Assembly (NCBI RefSeq): GCF_016107625.1
Contig: NZ_JABASV010000008.1
Location: 62,001-126,000 of the forward strand
DNA length: 64,000 nt
Reading direction: 5' to 3'
From: Vreelandella alkaliphila
GTDB taxonomy: Bacteria; Pseudomonadota; Gammaproteobacteria; Pseudomonadales; Halomonadaceae
Each line of letters starts with the position of its first letter. The first letter of the stretch is position 1. Below, one piece after another: positions 57,061 through 64,000 of the stretch. The notes beneath the pieces were generated by a model that was not told the origin of the DNA, did no database searches, and was given only the letters and a program-made list of their open reading frames with translations. A program made the position numbers and the translations under genes.

Positions 57061-58198
57061 CGTCTATGCCTTCGATGCTGGGCAGGTTCTCCAGGCGGCG
57101 CACTTCACTACGTCGCATCCATCCATCACTGATAGAGCGCCCGTAGAACTGGGCCCGCTTCAAGCTATCGCCACGCAATAGCCCTTCAACGTTATGCTCT
57201 GCGTAGAAGGTGGCGGGGTCGTTGATTAGGGCGCGGTTGATTGCCTGCTCCCACATCACCAAGTGACGGCGTAAGGTATGGGTCACAAAGTACCGGCCAA
57301 GCTCTACCGCGTTGGAGTAGTTGGCCTCTCTCAGATCGCCAATAAGCACGGGCGGGACACGGAATAGGCGGGCCACCTCCTCCACGCTCATACGGCGGGC
57401 TTCTATCCACTCGGCGTCTTCAAGCGTCATGCTGACCGTCTTGAACTCGGCACCGGCAGGTAGAACGGCAGTCTTACCGTGGTTACTCACACCACTCTGA
57501 CCAGCGGCCCAACTGTCGCGTATTTGCGCGGCCTGCTCTTTGGTGGTGGTGGGCTGCGTCTGAATAACGCCTGATAGCTTGGTACCCTGGGCAAACATAC
57601 GTTCCCCGTGGGTGCGCTCTGCTAGCGCTAGCCCTACAGTGTCGCGGCACACCTCAATAGGCGTTCGCCCCATCAGTCCATCGTCACTGTGGTAACGCAG
57701 GTGAAGCACCTCAGACGCCAGCAGGCGGCGGCGTTTACCGTGCCGGTCTGTCACCTCATACACCAGCTTATCGTCTAGGGTGATAAGCACGTTCACACTG
57801 TCAGGGTGAAGCGCCTTCAAGCTGTCGATGCGTCCGGCCGCGTTCCACTTGATCTCGGCATAAGCATTGCCACGTAACAGAACGTGCCGTTGCAGCATTT
57901 CCCGAAACTCTAGCGCGGTCTGCTGTTCGTTTGGCTCTGAGTGCAAAAGCTTGAACAGCGGATGGGTTCGGGCCTTCTCGCGCCCATCCTCAGTGCGGCG
58001 GTAGATGTCTAGCGGTAGGCTGGCCACACTCTCAGAAATAGCCGCCACGGCAGCATAAACGGCGCTTATACCTTCGGCACTCTTGGGATTTACCGCCACA
58101 CCTGCCACGTCTTGCGCAGCGGTGAAGCGGTTCCAATAGGTGTCGTAGGCATCGGCGGCGCGCTTCTCAAATAGGCGCTTGATTAGCTTCACTGGCAA
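57032..58198 (-). CDS. Phage portal protein (HK97 family)
   Basis: The 388-residue protein matches HK97-type portals: AVAAISESVASLPLDIYRR near residue 50, QRHVLLRGNAYAEI near residue 105, VLHLRYHSDDGLMGRTPIEVC and RMSVEEVARLFRVPPVLIGDL. The portal is the DNA channel at one capsid vertex. It overlaps the protease gene by ten bases. Confidence 0.92.
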   Translation of the reverse strand: MPVKLIKRLFEKRAADAYDTYWNRFTAAQDVAGVAVNPKSAEGISAVYAAVAAISESVASLPLDIYRRTEDGREKARTHPLFKLLHSEPNEQQTALEFREMLQRHVLLRGNAYAEIKWNAAGRIDSLKALHPDSVNVLITLDDKLVYEVTDRHGKRRRLLASEVLHLRYHSDDGLMGRTPIEVCRDTVGLALAERTHGERMFAQGTKLSGVIQTQPTTTKEQAAQIRDSWAAGQSGVSNHGKTAVLPAGAEFKTVSMTLEDAEWIEARRMSVEEVARLFRVPPVLIGDLREANYSNAVELGRYFVTHTLRRHLVMWEQAINRALINDPATFYAEHNVEGLLRGDSLKRAQFYGRSISDGWMRRSEVRRLENLPSIEGIDDEEAKAPTT

Positions 58199-58710
58199 GC
58201 CTCCACGTATAGGCGGGCAAGTCGGATGCCTAAGGGCTGGCTGGCGCGAACCTGTACGCTGGTGGTGTCGTAGGCGGGTGACGCGGTTATGGTGACTTCA
58301 ATCAAGTCCACGTCTGTCAGCTCACGCACGGCGCGGCCTTCACGCTCTGACCACACATCACGCACCGGCAGGAAGCCAAACGAACAGCCAGCCACGTCGC
58401 CACGCTCCACCAAGTGGGCCAAGTCATGGCCCAAGGTGGTGTCGGGTAGGTCGATCTCGAAGGCCAGCCCCACGGCATCCTCAGTTAGCCGCAACGTACC
58501 AGCGCCCAACCGTCCCAGCAGTGCGCGGCCATCATGTTCGTAAATAGCGCGGATGTTTTGGGCACCGGTACCGGCTAGCGTGCGGGTAAACGCGCCAGCG
58601 CGTACCACCTCGATGAACTCCCCTAGGTCAGTGGGCTCATCGAAGCGTGCAACGTAGCCGGTCAGCTTGCGGCCCTTGGGCTTCAATTCACTGCTAGCAC
58701 GGCGCTCCAT
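58189..58710 (-). CDS. HK97-type prohead protease
   Basis: The 173-residue protein resembles the U35 prohead protease family: TGYVARFDEPTDLGEFIEVV at the start, the histidine in AIYEHDGRALLGR, and the serine in GDVAGCSFGF. It processes the capsid scaffold domain during head maturation. It stops three bases before the capsid gene would begin on the other side, so the two are tightly packed. Confidence 0.92.
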   Translation of the reverse strand: MERRASSELKPKGRKLTGYVARFDEPTDLGEFIEVVRAGAFTRTLAGTGAQNIRAIYEHDGRALLGRLGAGTLRLTEDAVGLAFEIDLPDTTLGHDLAHLVERGDVAGCSFGFLPVRDVWSEREGRAVRELTDVDLIEVTITASPAYDTTSVQVRASQPLGIRLARLYVEACQ

Positions 58711-58712
58711 GG

Positions 58713-59930
58713 TTATGCGCCTGGGGTTGCGACGACAAATCCTTGCGGATAGCGAAGCGCCACATCACAAGTGGCCATAGCGCGAACCTGAACACCGCCA
58801 CGGCTATAAGCCGGTTCAGCGTAGGGGTTCACCAGGATGTCGATCTCTGACCAGATACCTAGCAGCACTTGCGAGAAGTCGCCAAACAGCAGCGTACTAG
58901 CGGGCATCTGATTAGTAGACCAGTAGGGCTTATCATCCATCATGCCGTTTTGCAGCAGGAAGCCAGAACCGGAACCGGCGACCTTCTCAGTGCTGCCAAG
59001 GGTGGTCTTCACGCCTGGGGCTGATAGCCAAGCCGCGCCTTCCAGGTTCTCAAGCTCTAACTTTTCAGATAGGCCAAGCACACCGGCCCACGTGGTGGGG
59101 ATGTCGGCGGTTTGGATGCCAGCAGCACCGATAATGCCTTGCGGCTCACCGGCAGCACCGGAACCTTGCAAAATGGCGCGGTCAATTTGCTGGGCAATCA
59201 AGGCGGAAAGGTCGCCGCGCACCAGCATTTCGATGTCTGGGCTAGATTGCTGGATAAGCTGGCGGCTCATTTCGGTCTTGCCGCCTACGTGCTTAGGTGA
59301 CAGCTTCACCTCGCCAAAGCTCATTTCGCCTTCTGGCACGGCTCCACCTTCTGTCACCCAACCGGTAGCAAGGCCGCTGCCGTGCTTCGGAATGCTCACA
59401 TCACCCGATAAGCCAGACAGAATGCGGATACCAAGACGGCGAGCCAGCAAGCGGTTGCGCAGCGCGTCAATGTACTGGTCTTGGCGGTGGTCAATTGGGG
59501 TGATCTCGCCAGCGGTGCCGGTTGTATTGGCCCGTGTCTCTAGCGCAGCCATTGGCACGAATGCGCCTTGTGCCTTGCGACCACTGCGGCGCTCGGCCTC
59601 CTGGGCGTATTCAGCTTCTACACCGTCCAGGCTGCGGCCTTCCATCTGAGTGCGCATTACCTTCATCACGCTTACCTGACGCGCCAGCTTGTCGAAGTCT
59701 GCGCCAGCATCACCGGTTACGGGTGCGGCAACGCTGCGGCGTTCGGCTTCGGCTAGGTACTCGGCACGCTCTACCTGAGTGGCCAGGGCGCGCTCCTCTG
59801 CTTTGAGCGTCTCAAACTGCTTAGCTTCATCGGCTGACAGATCGCGGCCTTCATCGGCGGCTTTGTCGATCATGCCCTTCATTTGCGCAACTTTGGCGCT
59901 GCGCTGCTCACGTAGTGCTGACACTTTCAT
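58713..59930 (-). CDS. Major capsid protein (HK97 gp5 family)
   Basis: The 405-residue protein (ATG 59930 after AAGG; an upstream frame to 59993 is unlikely) has an N-terminal helical scaffold (delta) domain to about residue 100, with a coiled EERALATQVERAEYLAEAE, then an HK97-fold body with IDRAILQGSGAAGEPQGI and AWLSAPGVKTTLGS. The scaffold part would be removed by the protease. It is the first gene of the structural operon and has a long control region upstream. Confidence 0.93.
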   Translation of the reverse strand: MKVSALREQRSAKVAQMKGMIDKAADEGRDLSADEAKQFETLKAEERALATQVERAEYLAEAERRSVAAPVTGDAGADFDKLARQVSVMKVMRTQMEGRSLDGVEAEYAQEAERRSGRKAQGAFVPMAALETRANTTGTAGEITPIDHRQDQYIDALRNRLLARRLGIRILSGLSGDVSIPKHGSGLATGWVTEGGAVPEGEMSFGEVKLSPKHVGGKTEMSRQLIQQSSPDIEMLVRGDLSALIAQQIDRAILQGSGAAGEPQGIIGAAGIQTADIPTTWAGVLGLSEKLELENLEGAAWLSAPGVKTTLGSTEKVAGSGSGFLLQNGMMDDKPYWSTNQMPASTLLFGDFSQVLLGIWSEIDILVNPYAEPAYSRGGVQVRAMATCDVALRYPQGFVVATPGA

Positions 59931-60140
59931 GGTCGTTACCTTGTCGGTTGGTCGTCTGGTAATGTCGCTATAACACCTAGCCCATAAATGCAATGTTATA
60001 ACATAACTGCTTATATCACCATTACTGTGGTTGCTTACAAGGTGTGCGCTTATTACTCACGCCATGGCTTCTCTCTCTGCACCGCTCTCTGTGTTGTGTT
60101 CCCCGCCAAAAGCCCCCTAACGTGGTAACTCTAGAAGGGT

Positions 60141-60300
60141 GTTCAATTATTGAACCCGGTAAAAATCGAAATTACGGGGTAAGGGTTCAATTTTTAGCCC
60201 CTTATTTGGAGCAAAACGACCGCTATATGAATAAGGGTTCAATTTTTAGCCCTATAGGGTTCAATTTTTGAACGCGGTTAAAATCGAATAGCTGTTCAAT
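60141..60300. repeat. Iteron-like GTTCAAT repeats
   Basis: GTTCAAT occurs five times: in a palindrome GTTCAAT-T-ATTGAAC (60141-60155), in GGGTTCAATTTTTAGCCC (60183-60200 and 60235-60252), in GGGTTCAATTTTTGAAC (60257-60273) and at 60294-60300. A second direct repeat, CGGT(A/T)AAAATCGAA, occurs at about 60157 and 60275. The block is AT-rich and fits an origin with iterons or a multi-site operator. Confidence 0.8.
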
Positions 60301-60312
60301 AACCACGGCTAA

Positions 60313-60343
60313 AGCAAAAAAAATCCCACCGCGTGGTGGGATT
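60313..60343 (-). terminator. Terminator of the winged-helix gene
   Basis: On the minus strand the stem AATCCCACC / GGTGGGATT with a four-base loop is followed by a run of T. It starts two bases after the gene's stop codon. Confidence 0.9.
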
Positions 60344-60345
60344 CC

Positions 60346-60747
60346 TTAGCCTCTAGACAGCTTGCGCCTGGGAATAATGCTAGGCGGCATTTCCAGGTCT
60401 TTACCGGGGCAGTCGTCAATGGTCTGCCAAGTCAGGGCGAATAATGCGCAGCGCGCGCCCTCTCTGCCGTGCCGGTTCTCTCTGGTCTTAATGATCAACT
60501 CGCGGTCTTGCAGCTCACGCAACGCCTTGGCTAACGTCGCCTTGGCCATCCCTCCCCAGTCTTCCATCATTGAATGGGTGGCGGACAGATCGCCATTGTT
60601 GCGCCCGTTGTATTGGCTTCCCAGCACCATCAGAACCTTCAAGGCTGACGGTGAAAGCTCTCTAAAGTCGCGCTGTTCCATCAGCAGTTTGGGCAGTGCG
60701 AGAAAGCCGCCAGGTGTTGCCACGCTGTCGCGCTTTTTCCTGGGCAT
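60346..60747 (-). CDS. Winged-helix DNA-binding protein of the satellite
   Basis: The 133-residue protein has a basic N-terminus and a winged-helix domain: LSPSALKVLMVLGSQYNG, then MAKATLAKALRELQDRELI as the recognition region and HGREGARCALFALTW as the wing. Such proteins occur in phages and islands as replication initiators or transcription regulators. It lies directly beside the iteron-like repeats, which makes them a candidate target. No primase or helicase is seen, so this is the best candidate for a replication function. Confidence 0.75.
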   Translation of the reverse strand: MPRKKRDSVATPGGFLALPKLLMEQRDFRELSPSALKVLMVLGSQYNGRNNGDLSATHSMMEDWGGMAKATLAKALRELQDRELIIKTRENRHGREGARCALFALTWQTIDDCPGKDLEMPPSIIPRRKLSRG

Positions 60748-60791
60748 AGCGTCCTCCAGAAGCGGGCCTCAATGCGAGGCCCGCTGATTAA

Positions 60792-61085
60792 TCACTGCGC
60801 TTCGATTAGGCGGTAACGCTTGATCGTTTTACAGCGAGCATTCTGGTTTGGGTTGGGCGCTTCTATCGTGTCGATCGGAAAGCCTTTCTTTTTCAGATCG
60901 CGCACCACGGCGCGGGCATCTGCCAGGGGTAGCAAGTGTTGCAACTCAAAGGCGCTGGCGGGGTGCTGGCGCAAAACCTCTAGCACCATGCCTTGCTGGG
61001 TGTTAGGATTGATCTTGCAAGACGGCTTCGAAAGATCGGCGCGGCTCCCCTCAGGGCCGCGCTTTTTATTGAACGGCGCGGCCAT
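60792..61085 (-). CDS. Small helix-turn-helix-like protein of the satellite
   Basis: The 97-residue protein has a disordered, basic start and a compact C-terminal part with VLEVLRQHPASAFELQHLLPLADARAV (about residues 34-60), suggestive of a winged helix, followed by DLKKKGFPIDTI. No family is recognised. It lies two bases downstream of the preceding gene. Confidence 0.6.
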   Translation of the reverse strand: MAAPFNKKRGPEGSRADLSKPSCKINPNTQQGMVLEVLRQHPASAFELQHLLPLADARAVVRDLKKKGFPIDTIEAPNPNQNARCKTIKRYRLIEAQ

Positions 61086-61087
61086 GG

Positions 61088-61570
61088 TTACTCCTCCCCT
61101 TCTACGACAAAAATTACTTTTTCCTTTTCTTCTTCAACTTCAACTTCTAGCTGTGAAATTGTCGCCTCAAGGCAGTTTGCCGCATCCATAAAGTATTCAG
61201 CTCGATATTTAGCAAGCTCGTGCCCAACGCAGGCTAGCCGCTCGGCATCCTGGGCTAAATCGAACGCATCCTTATCCAGCAAGGCCACAATAGCTTTGAG
61301 CAAAGACTCCAGCTTCAAAAGGTCTTCACCGGCAAGCGTCATTTGCTCTAGCTGTTGGGTGTAGTCGCTAATGGTGTTCTCTAGCTGGCGAGCATAATCG
61401 TTAGTGGTTGTACGGGTCATGGCGGCGGCACCTTTGTAAACTGAGTCTTCAATCATCTGGGCATACTGAACTAGCGCGGCGGGCCTTATGTCTTCTTCGC
61501 GGCGCTCGGATGTCTCGGCTTCTTCTCGCATCGTGCGGAGAATGCCGGTCAAGTAGAGTTCATTTAGCAT
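61088..61570 (-). CDS. Helical protein of the satellite, unknown
   Basis: The 160-residue protein is acidic and mostly helical, with a coiled-coil-like middle (YARQLENTISDYTQQLEQM, about residues 64-82) and an acidic C-terminus rich in Glu and Val. No motif points to a function. It overlaps the upstream gene by 11 bases. Confidence 0.6.
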   Translation of the reverse strand: MLNELYLTGILRTMREEAETSERREEDIRPAALVQYAQMIEDSVYKGAAAMTRTTTNDYARQLENTISDYTQQLEQMTLAGEDLLKLESLLKAIVALLDKDAFDLAQDAERLACVGHELAKYRAEYFMDAANCLEATISQLEVEVEEEKEKVIFVVEGEE

Positions 61571-61853
61571 CGGTGCCTCCTGCCGCTAAGCCGTCATCTA
61601 TAAAGCTGGCAATGGCTTCACGGCCAGCGTTGGCGCTGGTTTCTTGCTCCCCGATGATGTCAACTAGCGAACTTGCGCGGTTAGCCAAGTGCTTTATAGC
61701 CGTGGTCATACAGCCACGATGAAGGCGGCTAAGGGCTGGCGCTTCGTCTTCGCTGCCTTCATGGCTTCCGCTTTGCTCCAGCATGTCGGCTAGGCCATAT
61801 ACAGCGCCCAAGATGTCCTCAAGGTCGTGTAGGTGCGTTTGGTTGGTGTTCAC
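61560..61853 (-). CDS. Small protein of the satellite, unknown
   Basis: The 97-residue protein is helical and has no recognised motif; it contains HNQTHLHDLEDILG-like charged text at its start (MNTNQTHLHDLEDILGAVYG). It overlaps both neighbours (ATGA with the Ash-type gene), so it is a real part of the early operon by organisation. Its function is unknown. Confidence 0.6.
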   Translation of the reverse strand: MNTNQTHLHDLEDILGAVYGLADMLEQSGSHEGSEDEAPALSRLHRGCMTTAIKHLANRASSLVDIIGEQETSANAGREAIASFIDDGLAAGGTDAK

Positions 61854-62332
61854 GCTTCACCCCCTACACTGCGCTTGGCAGTATTCAGGGCGCGGGCTTC
61901 TAGTTGCTCGGCTTTCGCTATGTGGTGGTTGTAACGCTTTAGGCGGGTGCTGGCGCTGCTATCGGCAAACAAGGCACTTTTGGCCATGGCACGATGGGCA
62001 GCGGCGCGGCTGGATAGGCTGCGGGTAATAAGATTAGATAGGCGGATGGATGCCGTCATTAGTGACACTCCTAGAGTTAAGGAGTCGCCACGATCCTTCC
62101 TACGGGATTGGGTGGCGACTGTACGCAGGGTAGGAAACCGGCACTCTAGGAAACCGGCCAAGCCGAAGCTTGCCCACGCACAGCCGCCATAACATTCAGC
62201 GGGCACAAAAAAAGCGCCTGCTAATATGGGGGCGCTATTGCGCCTAGAGGTAAACGGGTTCCTACGCCCGACTGACGATTTTGCGCCAGCAAGTGAAGCA
62301 TAGCGGGAAGCGCTGGGAATAGTCAACATCAC
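61850..62332 (-). CDS. Ash / Icd-like family protein with attenuator leader
   Basis: The frame encodes 160 residues. The N-terminal part has the Ash-family text AGAKSSVGRRNP (near residues 15-26) and FFVPAECYGG; the C-terminal part from an internal ATG at 62062 (MTASIRLSNLITRSL) is a compact basic helical domain. Similar frames are annotated as Ash or host division inhibitor Icd-like proteins next to alpA in P4-type satellites. Much of the first half is likely conserved as RNA rather than protein, because FFV is the terminator T tract. It overlaps the alpA stop (ATG 62329 or GTG 62332). Confidence 0.6.
   Translation of the reverse strand: MMLTIPSASRYASLAGAKSSVGRRNPFTSRRNSAPILAGAFFVPAECYGGCAWASFGLAGFLECRFPTLRTVATQSRRKDRGDSLTLGVSLMTASIRLSNLITRSLSSRAAAHRAMAKSALFADSSASTRLKRYNHHIAKAEQLEARALNTAKRSVGGEA
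62083..62158 (-). ncRNA. Possible P4 CI-like immunity RNA region
   Basis: A nine-base perfect stem (AGTCGCCAC 62083-62091 with GTGGCGACT 62112-62120) with a 20-base loop is flanked by two copies of TAGGAAACCGGC at 62131-62142 and 62147-62158. In phage P4 a small RNA from the equivalent leader enforces immunity by pairing with repeats and causing early termination. The RNA itself is not demonstrated here. Confidence 0.35.
62205..62244 (-). promoter_or_regulatory. Attenuator: mutually exclusive hairpins in the Ash leader
   Basis: On the minus-strand transcript, GGCGC (62244-62240) can pair with GCGCC (62235-62231), or the same GCGCC can pair with GGCGCT (62218-62213), which is followed directly by seven T residues. 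The second pairing is a rho-independent terminator and the first would prevent it. This lies inside the Ash-type frame. Confidence 0.6.
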
Positions 62333-62535
62333 GCGGCCCCCTTTTCTTGGCGGGCGGCTTCAATGCGCTGTTCAATCCACTGCTCGACTTCGGATTCTAC
62401 CCAAGCGACGGCGCGACCGTGCGGGTTAAGCTGAATAGGCCGTGGAAATTGGCCCCTTTCCATAAGCCGGTAAAGGGCGGAATCGCTTAGTGTGGTGCGC
62501 TTGCGAACTTCGGGGCGCTTAAGAAGTGTTGCCAT
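62329..62535 (-). CDS. AlpA-family transcriptional regulator
   Basis: The 68-residue protein is a MerR-like small HTH: VRKRTTLSDSALYRLMERGQFPRP followed by AVAWVESEVEQWIEQRI, the AlpA pattern (first block about residues 10-33). AlpA activates the early operon and excision in P4-like and PICI elements of Gram-negative bacteria. It is directly followed by the Ash-type gene with a four-base overlap. Confidence 0.9.
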   Translation of the reverse strand: MATLLKRPEVRKRTTLSDSALYRLMERGQFPRPIQLNPHGRAVAWVESEVEQWIEQRIEAARQEKGAA

Positions 62536-62635
62536 GTTATCACCTTGGTTGCTCTTGGGATTACATGGCTAATGCTGGCTAAATAGCTCTTTTGGGTATA
62601 ACTCACGACAAGCTCACCTTGAGGAGTAAATCTTT

Positions 62636-63169
62636 TTAATTTTCCTTATTGATGGCTTTTTTTAGCATTTTCTTTCTATAATTCAGAAGGTTATCTAAGG
62701 TGGCTAGCATCACATTCCCATCAACAGAATATACCATTTTCTCTTGACGGCGGTCTTTTACCTCTCTCTGCAGGGTAGATCGGCTCATATCATATTTTTT
62801 CGCTACAGCCTCATATGTTTCATTATCAAGCTTGCTGTTTTCGCCACCTTTCATCCTGACTTTTATCAACTCCTGAATAGCCATTTCTCTTTTGAATTTA
62901 TCTGCGGTTCCAATTCTTGCCTGTATTAGACCAGCATGCTCTCCTAAATAACGATCACGACCACCAATAAAGCGCCTTGCCGCTTCTGCAAGCGCACGAA
63001 CATCCTCAGCGCTTAACTGAGTGCCTTCGTCTTCTGCTAAGATCGCCTCCTCTAAGGCGAACAAAAGACGCCCTTTTTCCTCGCCATGTTGGCGAATAGA
63101 GCGCTTGCGGTCAGAACTTTTAATAAACTCTAGGGCCGTTTTTTCCCATTCTTTATCCATGACTAGCAC
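62636..63169 (-). CDS. Satellite protein with C-terminal helix-turn-helix, unknown
   Basis: The 177-residue protein (ATG 63160, MDKEWEK, is an alternative start) is helical, with ETYEAVAKKYDMSRSTLQREVKDRR near residues 118-142 forming a likely helix-turn-helix, and a basic C-terminus. Its AT content is higher than that of its neighbours. It overlaps the integrase end slightly. It may be a regulator, but no family is recognised. Confidence 0.6.
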   Translation of the reverse strand: MLVMDKEWEKTALEFIKSSDRKRSIRQHGEEKGRLLFALEEAILAEDEGTQLSAEDVRALAEAARRFIGGRDRYLGEHAGLIQARIGTADKFKREMAIQELIKVRMKGGENSKLDNETYEAVAKKYDMSRSTLQREVKDRRQEKMVYSVDGNVMLATLDNLLNYRKKMLKKAINKEN

Positions 63170-64000
63170 CTTTGAATGGCACCACGTTTTGACTGCCTTC
63201 GCGTAGCGCGTCCAGGTAGTCGGCCCACGCCTGCAGCATTTCGCGGCGCTGCTCTAGGAAAGCCGTCCGGTTGTAGGCGCGCCCATTGGCGTCTCTTACT
63301 ACGTGGGCCAATTGCTGCTCAATATGAGCGGGTGGGAAGTTTAAGCGCTCCTCTAGCACCGTGCGGGCCATGGCCCTAAAGCCGTGGGCAGTCATTCGGC
63401 CTTTATAGCCCATGCCAGCCATAGCGGCAGTAATAGCGTTCTCACTCATTGGGCGGTCACGGCTTCTAGCACCTGGGAACACATAACGGCTTCGTCCGGT
63501 TAGGTCGTGTAGATCGGTCAGCACCTCGATTGCTTGCGAAGCCAGCGGCACGATTAGCGGCGGGCCGTTTTTGCTCGGGGTGAACTTCCAGGTTGCTTCT
63601 TCCAGGTTGATCGCGTCCCATTCAGCGCGGCGAAGCTCGCCAGGGCGAACGAACACCAACGCGGACAACTTGAGCGCGGCCAGCGTTACCGGCTCGCCAG
63701 AATAAGCGTAAATGGCGCGCATCAGCTTGGCGATTTCATCAGGTTCAGTAATGGCGGGATGGTGCTTTATCTGCGGCGATTTAAGGGCACCTTTCAGATC
63801 GGCGGCGGGGTCACGGTCGGCGCGCTCTGTCGCTATGGCATAACGAAAAATCATACTCGCCAGGGTGCGCACTCGCTTAGCTGTCTCTAGCTTGCCTTGC
63901 TTCTCAATCTTACGCAGGCAATCAAGCAATTCTGGGGCCGTGATCTCAGAAAGCACACGGTTACCCAAAACCGGCAGCAAGTGAAGTTCTAGGCGGCGCT
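63153..64000 (-). CDS. P4-type tyrosine integrase, C-terminal part (5' truncated by window)
   Basis: The frame is open to the right edge, so about 280 C-terminal residues are present. They include the catalytic arginine in VRPGELRRAEW, the HGFRAMART block with His-X-X-Arg, QLAHV and the tyrosine in NGRAYNRTAFLEQRREMLQAWADYLD (the Tyr before NRT). This is the P4 integrase family, which inserts satellites and islands, often at tRNA genes. The missing N-terminus would hold the DUF4102 arm-binding domain. It faces into the element, so the right attachment site is just outside the window. Confidence 0.9.
   Translation of the reverse strand, partial: RRLELHLLPVLGNRVLSEITAPELLDCLRKIEKQGKLETAKRVRTLASMIFRYAIATERADRDPAADLKGALKSPQIKHHPAITEPDEIAKLMRAIYAYSGEPVTLAALKLSALVFVRPGELRRAEWDAINLEEATWKFTPSKNGPPLIVPLASQAIEVLTDLHDLTGRSRYVFPGARSRDRPMSENAITAAMAGMGYKGRMTAHGFRAMARTVLEERLNFPPAHIEQQLAHVVRDANGRAYNRTAFLEQRREMLQAWADYLDALREGSQNVVPFKGASHG

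Larger units (their letters stand above)
59931..60345. promoter_or_regulatory. Control region of the capsid operon
   Basis: This 415-bp gene-free region contains a perfect 12-bp palindrome ATGTTATAACAT (59993-60004), a block of GTTCAAT repeats (60141-60300) and the terminator of the upstream gene (60313-60343). The structural operon must start here because the preceding transcript is terminated. No sigma-70 promoter stands out. Confidence 0.65.
53849..64000 (-). mobile_element. Integrated tail-less satellite encoding HK97-type capsids (capsid-forming PICI-like), right end outside window
   Basis: From right to left the element carries a P4-type integrase, a small HTH protein, AlpA, an Ash/Icd-type leader, three small proteins, a winged-helix protein, a repeat-rich control region, then major capsid, prohead protease, portal, HNH, TerS, TerL, gp6-like connector and a last small gene. 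No tail, lysis, primase or late phage regulators are seen. All genes read leftwards. Capsid-forming phage-inducible islands, which make their own heads and take helper tails, have this gene set. The left boundary is approximate (a hairpin cluster and terminator lie there); the right one is not visible. Confidence 0.75.

Noticed and set aside
59522..59806. Plus-strand frame within the capsid gene
   Set aside because: It lies opposite a clearly coding capsid gene and has no ribosome site; a shadow frame.

Overview
The window is chromosomal DNA from a moderately halophilic gammaproteobacterium, most likely a Halomonas-type member of the Halomonadaceae. The main reason is a complete ectABC ectoine operon, supported by gammaproteobacterial Zur, TusBCDE and TamAB proteins and a gammaproteobacterial-type dif site. 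No base composition was computed, and the genus is an inference.

Layout. 1-13.3 kb: the 3' end of a UDP-glucose dehydrogenase gene, a membrane-anchored coiled-coil protein, tamA-tamB-msrA, a cytochrome c', a carbonic anhydrase, glutathione reductase, and ectABC behind a near-consensus sigma-70 promoter. 13.4-18.9 kb: a DUF3833 lipoprotein, then an intergenic gap holding a 28-bp sequence that matches the chromosome dimer resolution site dif, then a retropepsin-like lipoprotein / inactive-transglutaminase-7TM / ATP-grasp ligase operon, then zur-hisI-yidD. FtsK-orienting motifs (GGGNAGGG) found by eye to the right of this point all read towards it, so this looks like the replication terminus. 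18.9-22.5 kb: sufE, then a tyrosine recombinase divergent from a KfrA-like coiled-coil protein, with a perfect 13-6-13 bp inverted repeat between them, then nfuA. 22.8-47.6 kb: mostly housekeeping genes, including metH, a MATE exporter, sulfite reductase with a DUF934 partner, Smr, wrbA, cytochrome b, pdxH, a Pat-type acetyltransferase divergent from an HDAC-family deacetylase, an XRE-cupin regulator, tusDCBE, a BI-1 protein, an aldo/keto reductase, a YheT hydrolase, a bd-type oxidase and lactate dehydrogenase.

47.8-53.5 kb is accessory DNA. It holds a toxin-first hipA-hipB pair with three evenly spaced operator-like palindromes, a small membrane protein, a solute-binding protein, a secreted protein with an in-frame 9-bp minisatellite, and a GNAT and a small P-loop kinase gene that look like integron cassettes. 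It ends with an addiction module whose antidote is intact and whose toxin is broken.

From about 53.85 kb to the right edge lies most of an integrated satellite element transcribed leftwards: a P4-type integrase (cut by the window end), AlpA, an Ash/Icd-type leader containing an attenuator, small hypothetical genes, a winged-helix protein, a repeat-rich control region, and a full HK97-type head and packaging set (capsid, prohead protease, portal, HNH, TerS, TerL, gp6-like connector). No tail, lysis or primase genes are seen. This is the layout expected of a capsid-forming phage-inducible chromosomal island that would rely on helper-phage tails. It is the most interesting mobile system here; the dif/terminus call is the most useful chromosomal landmark.
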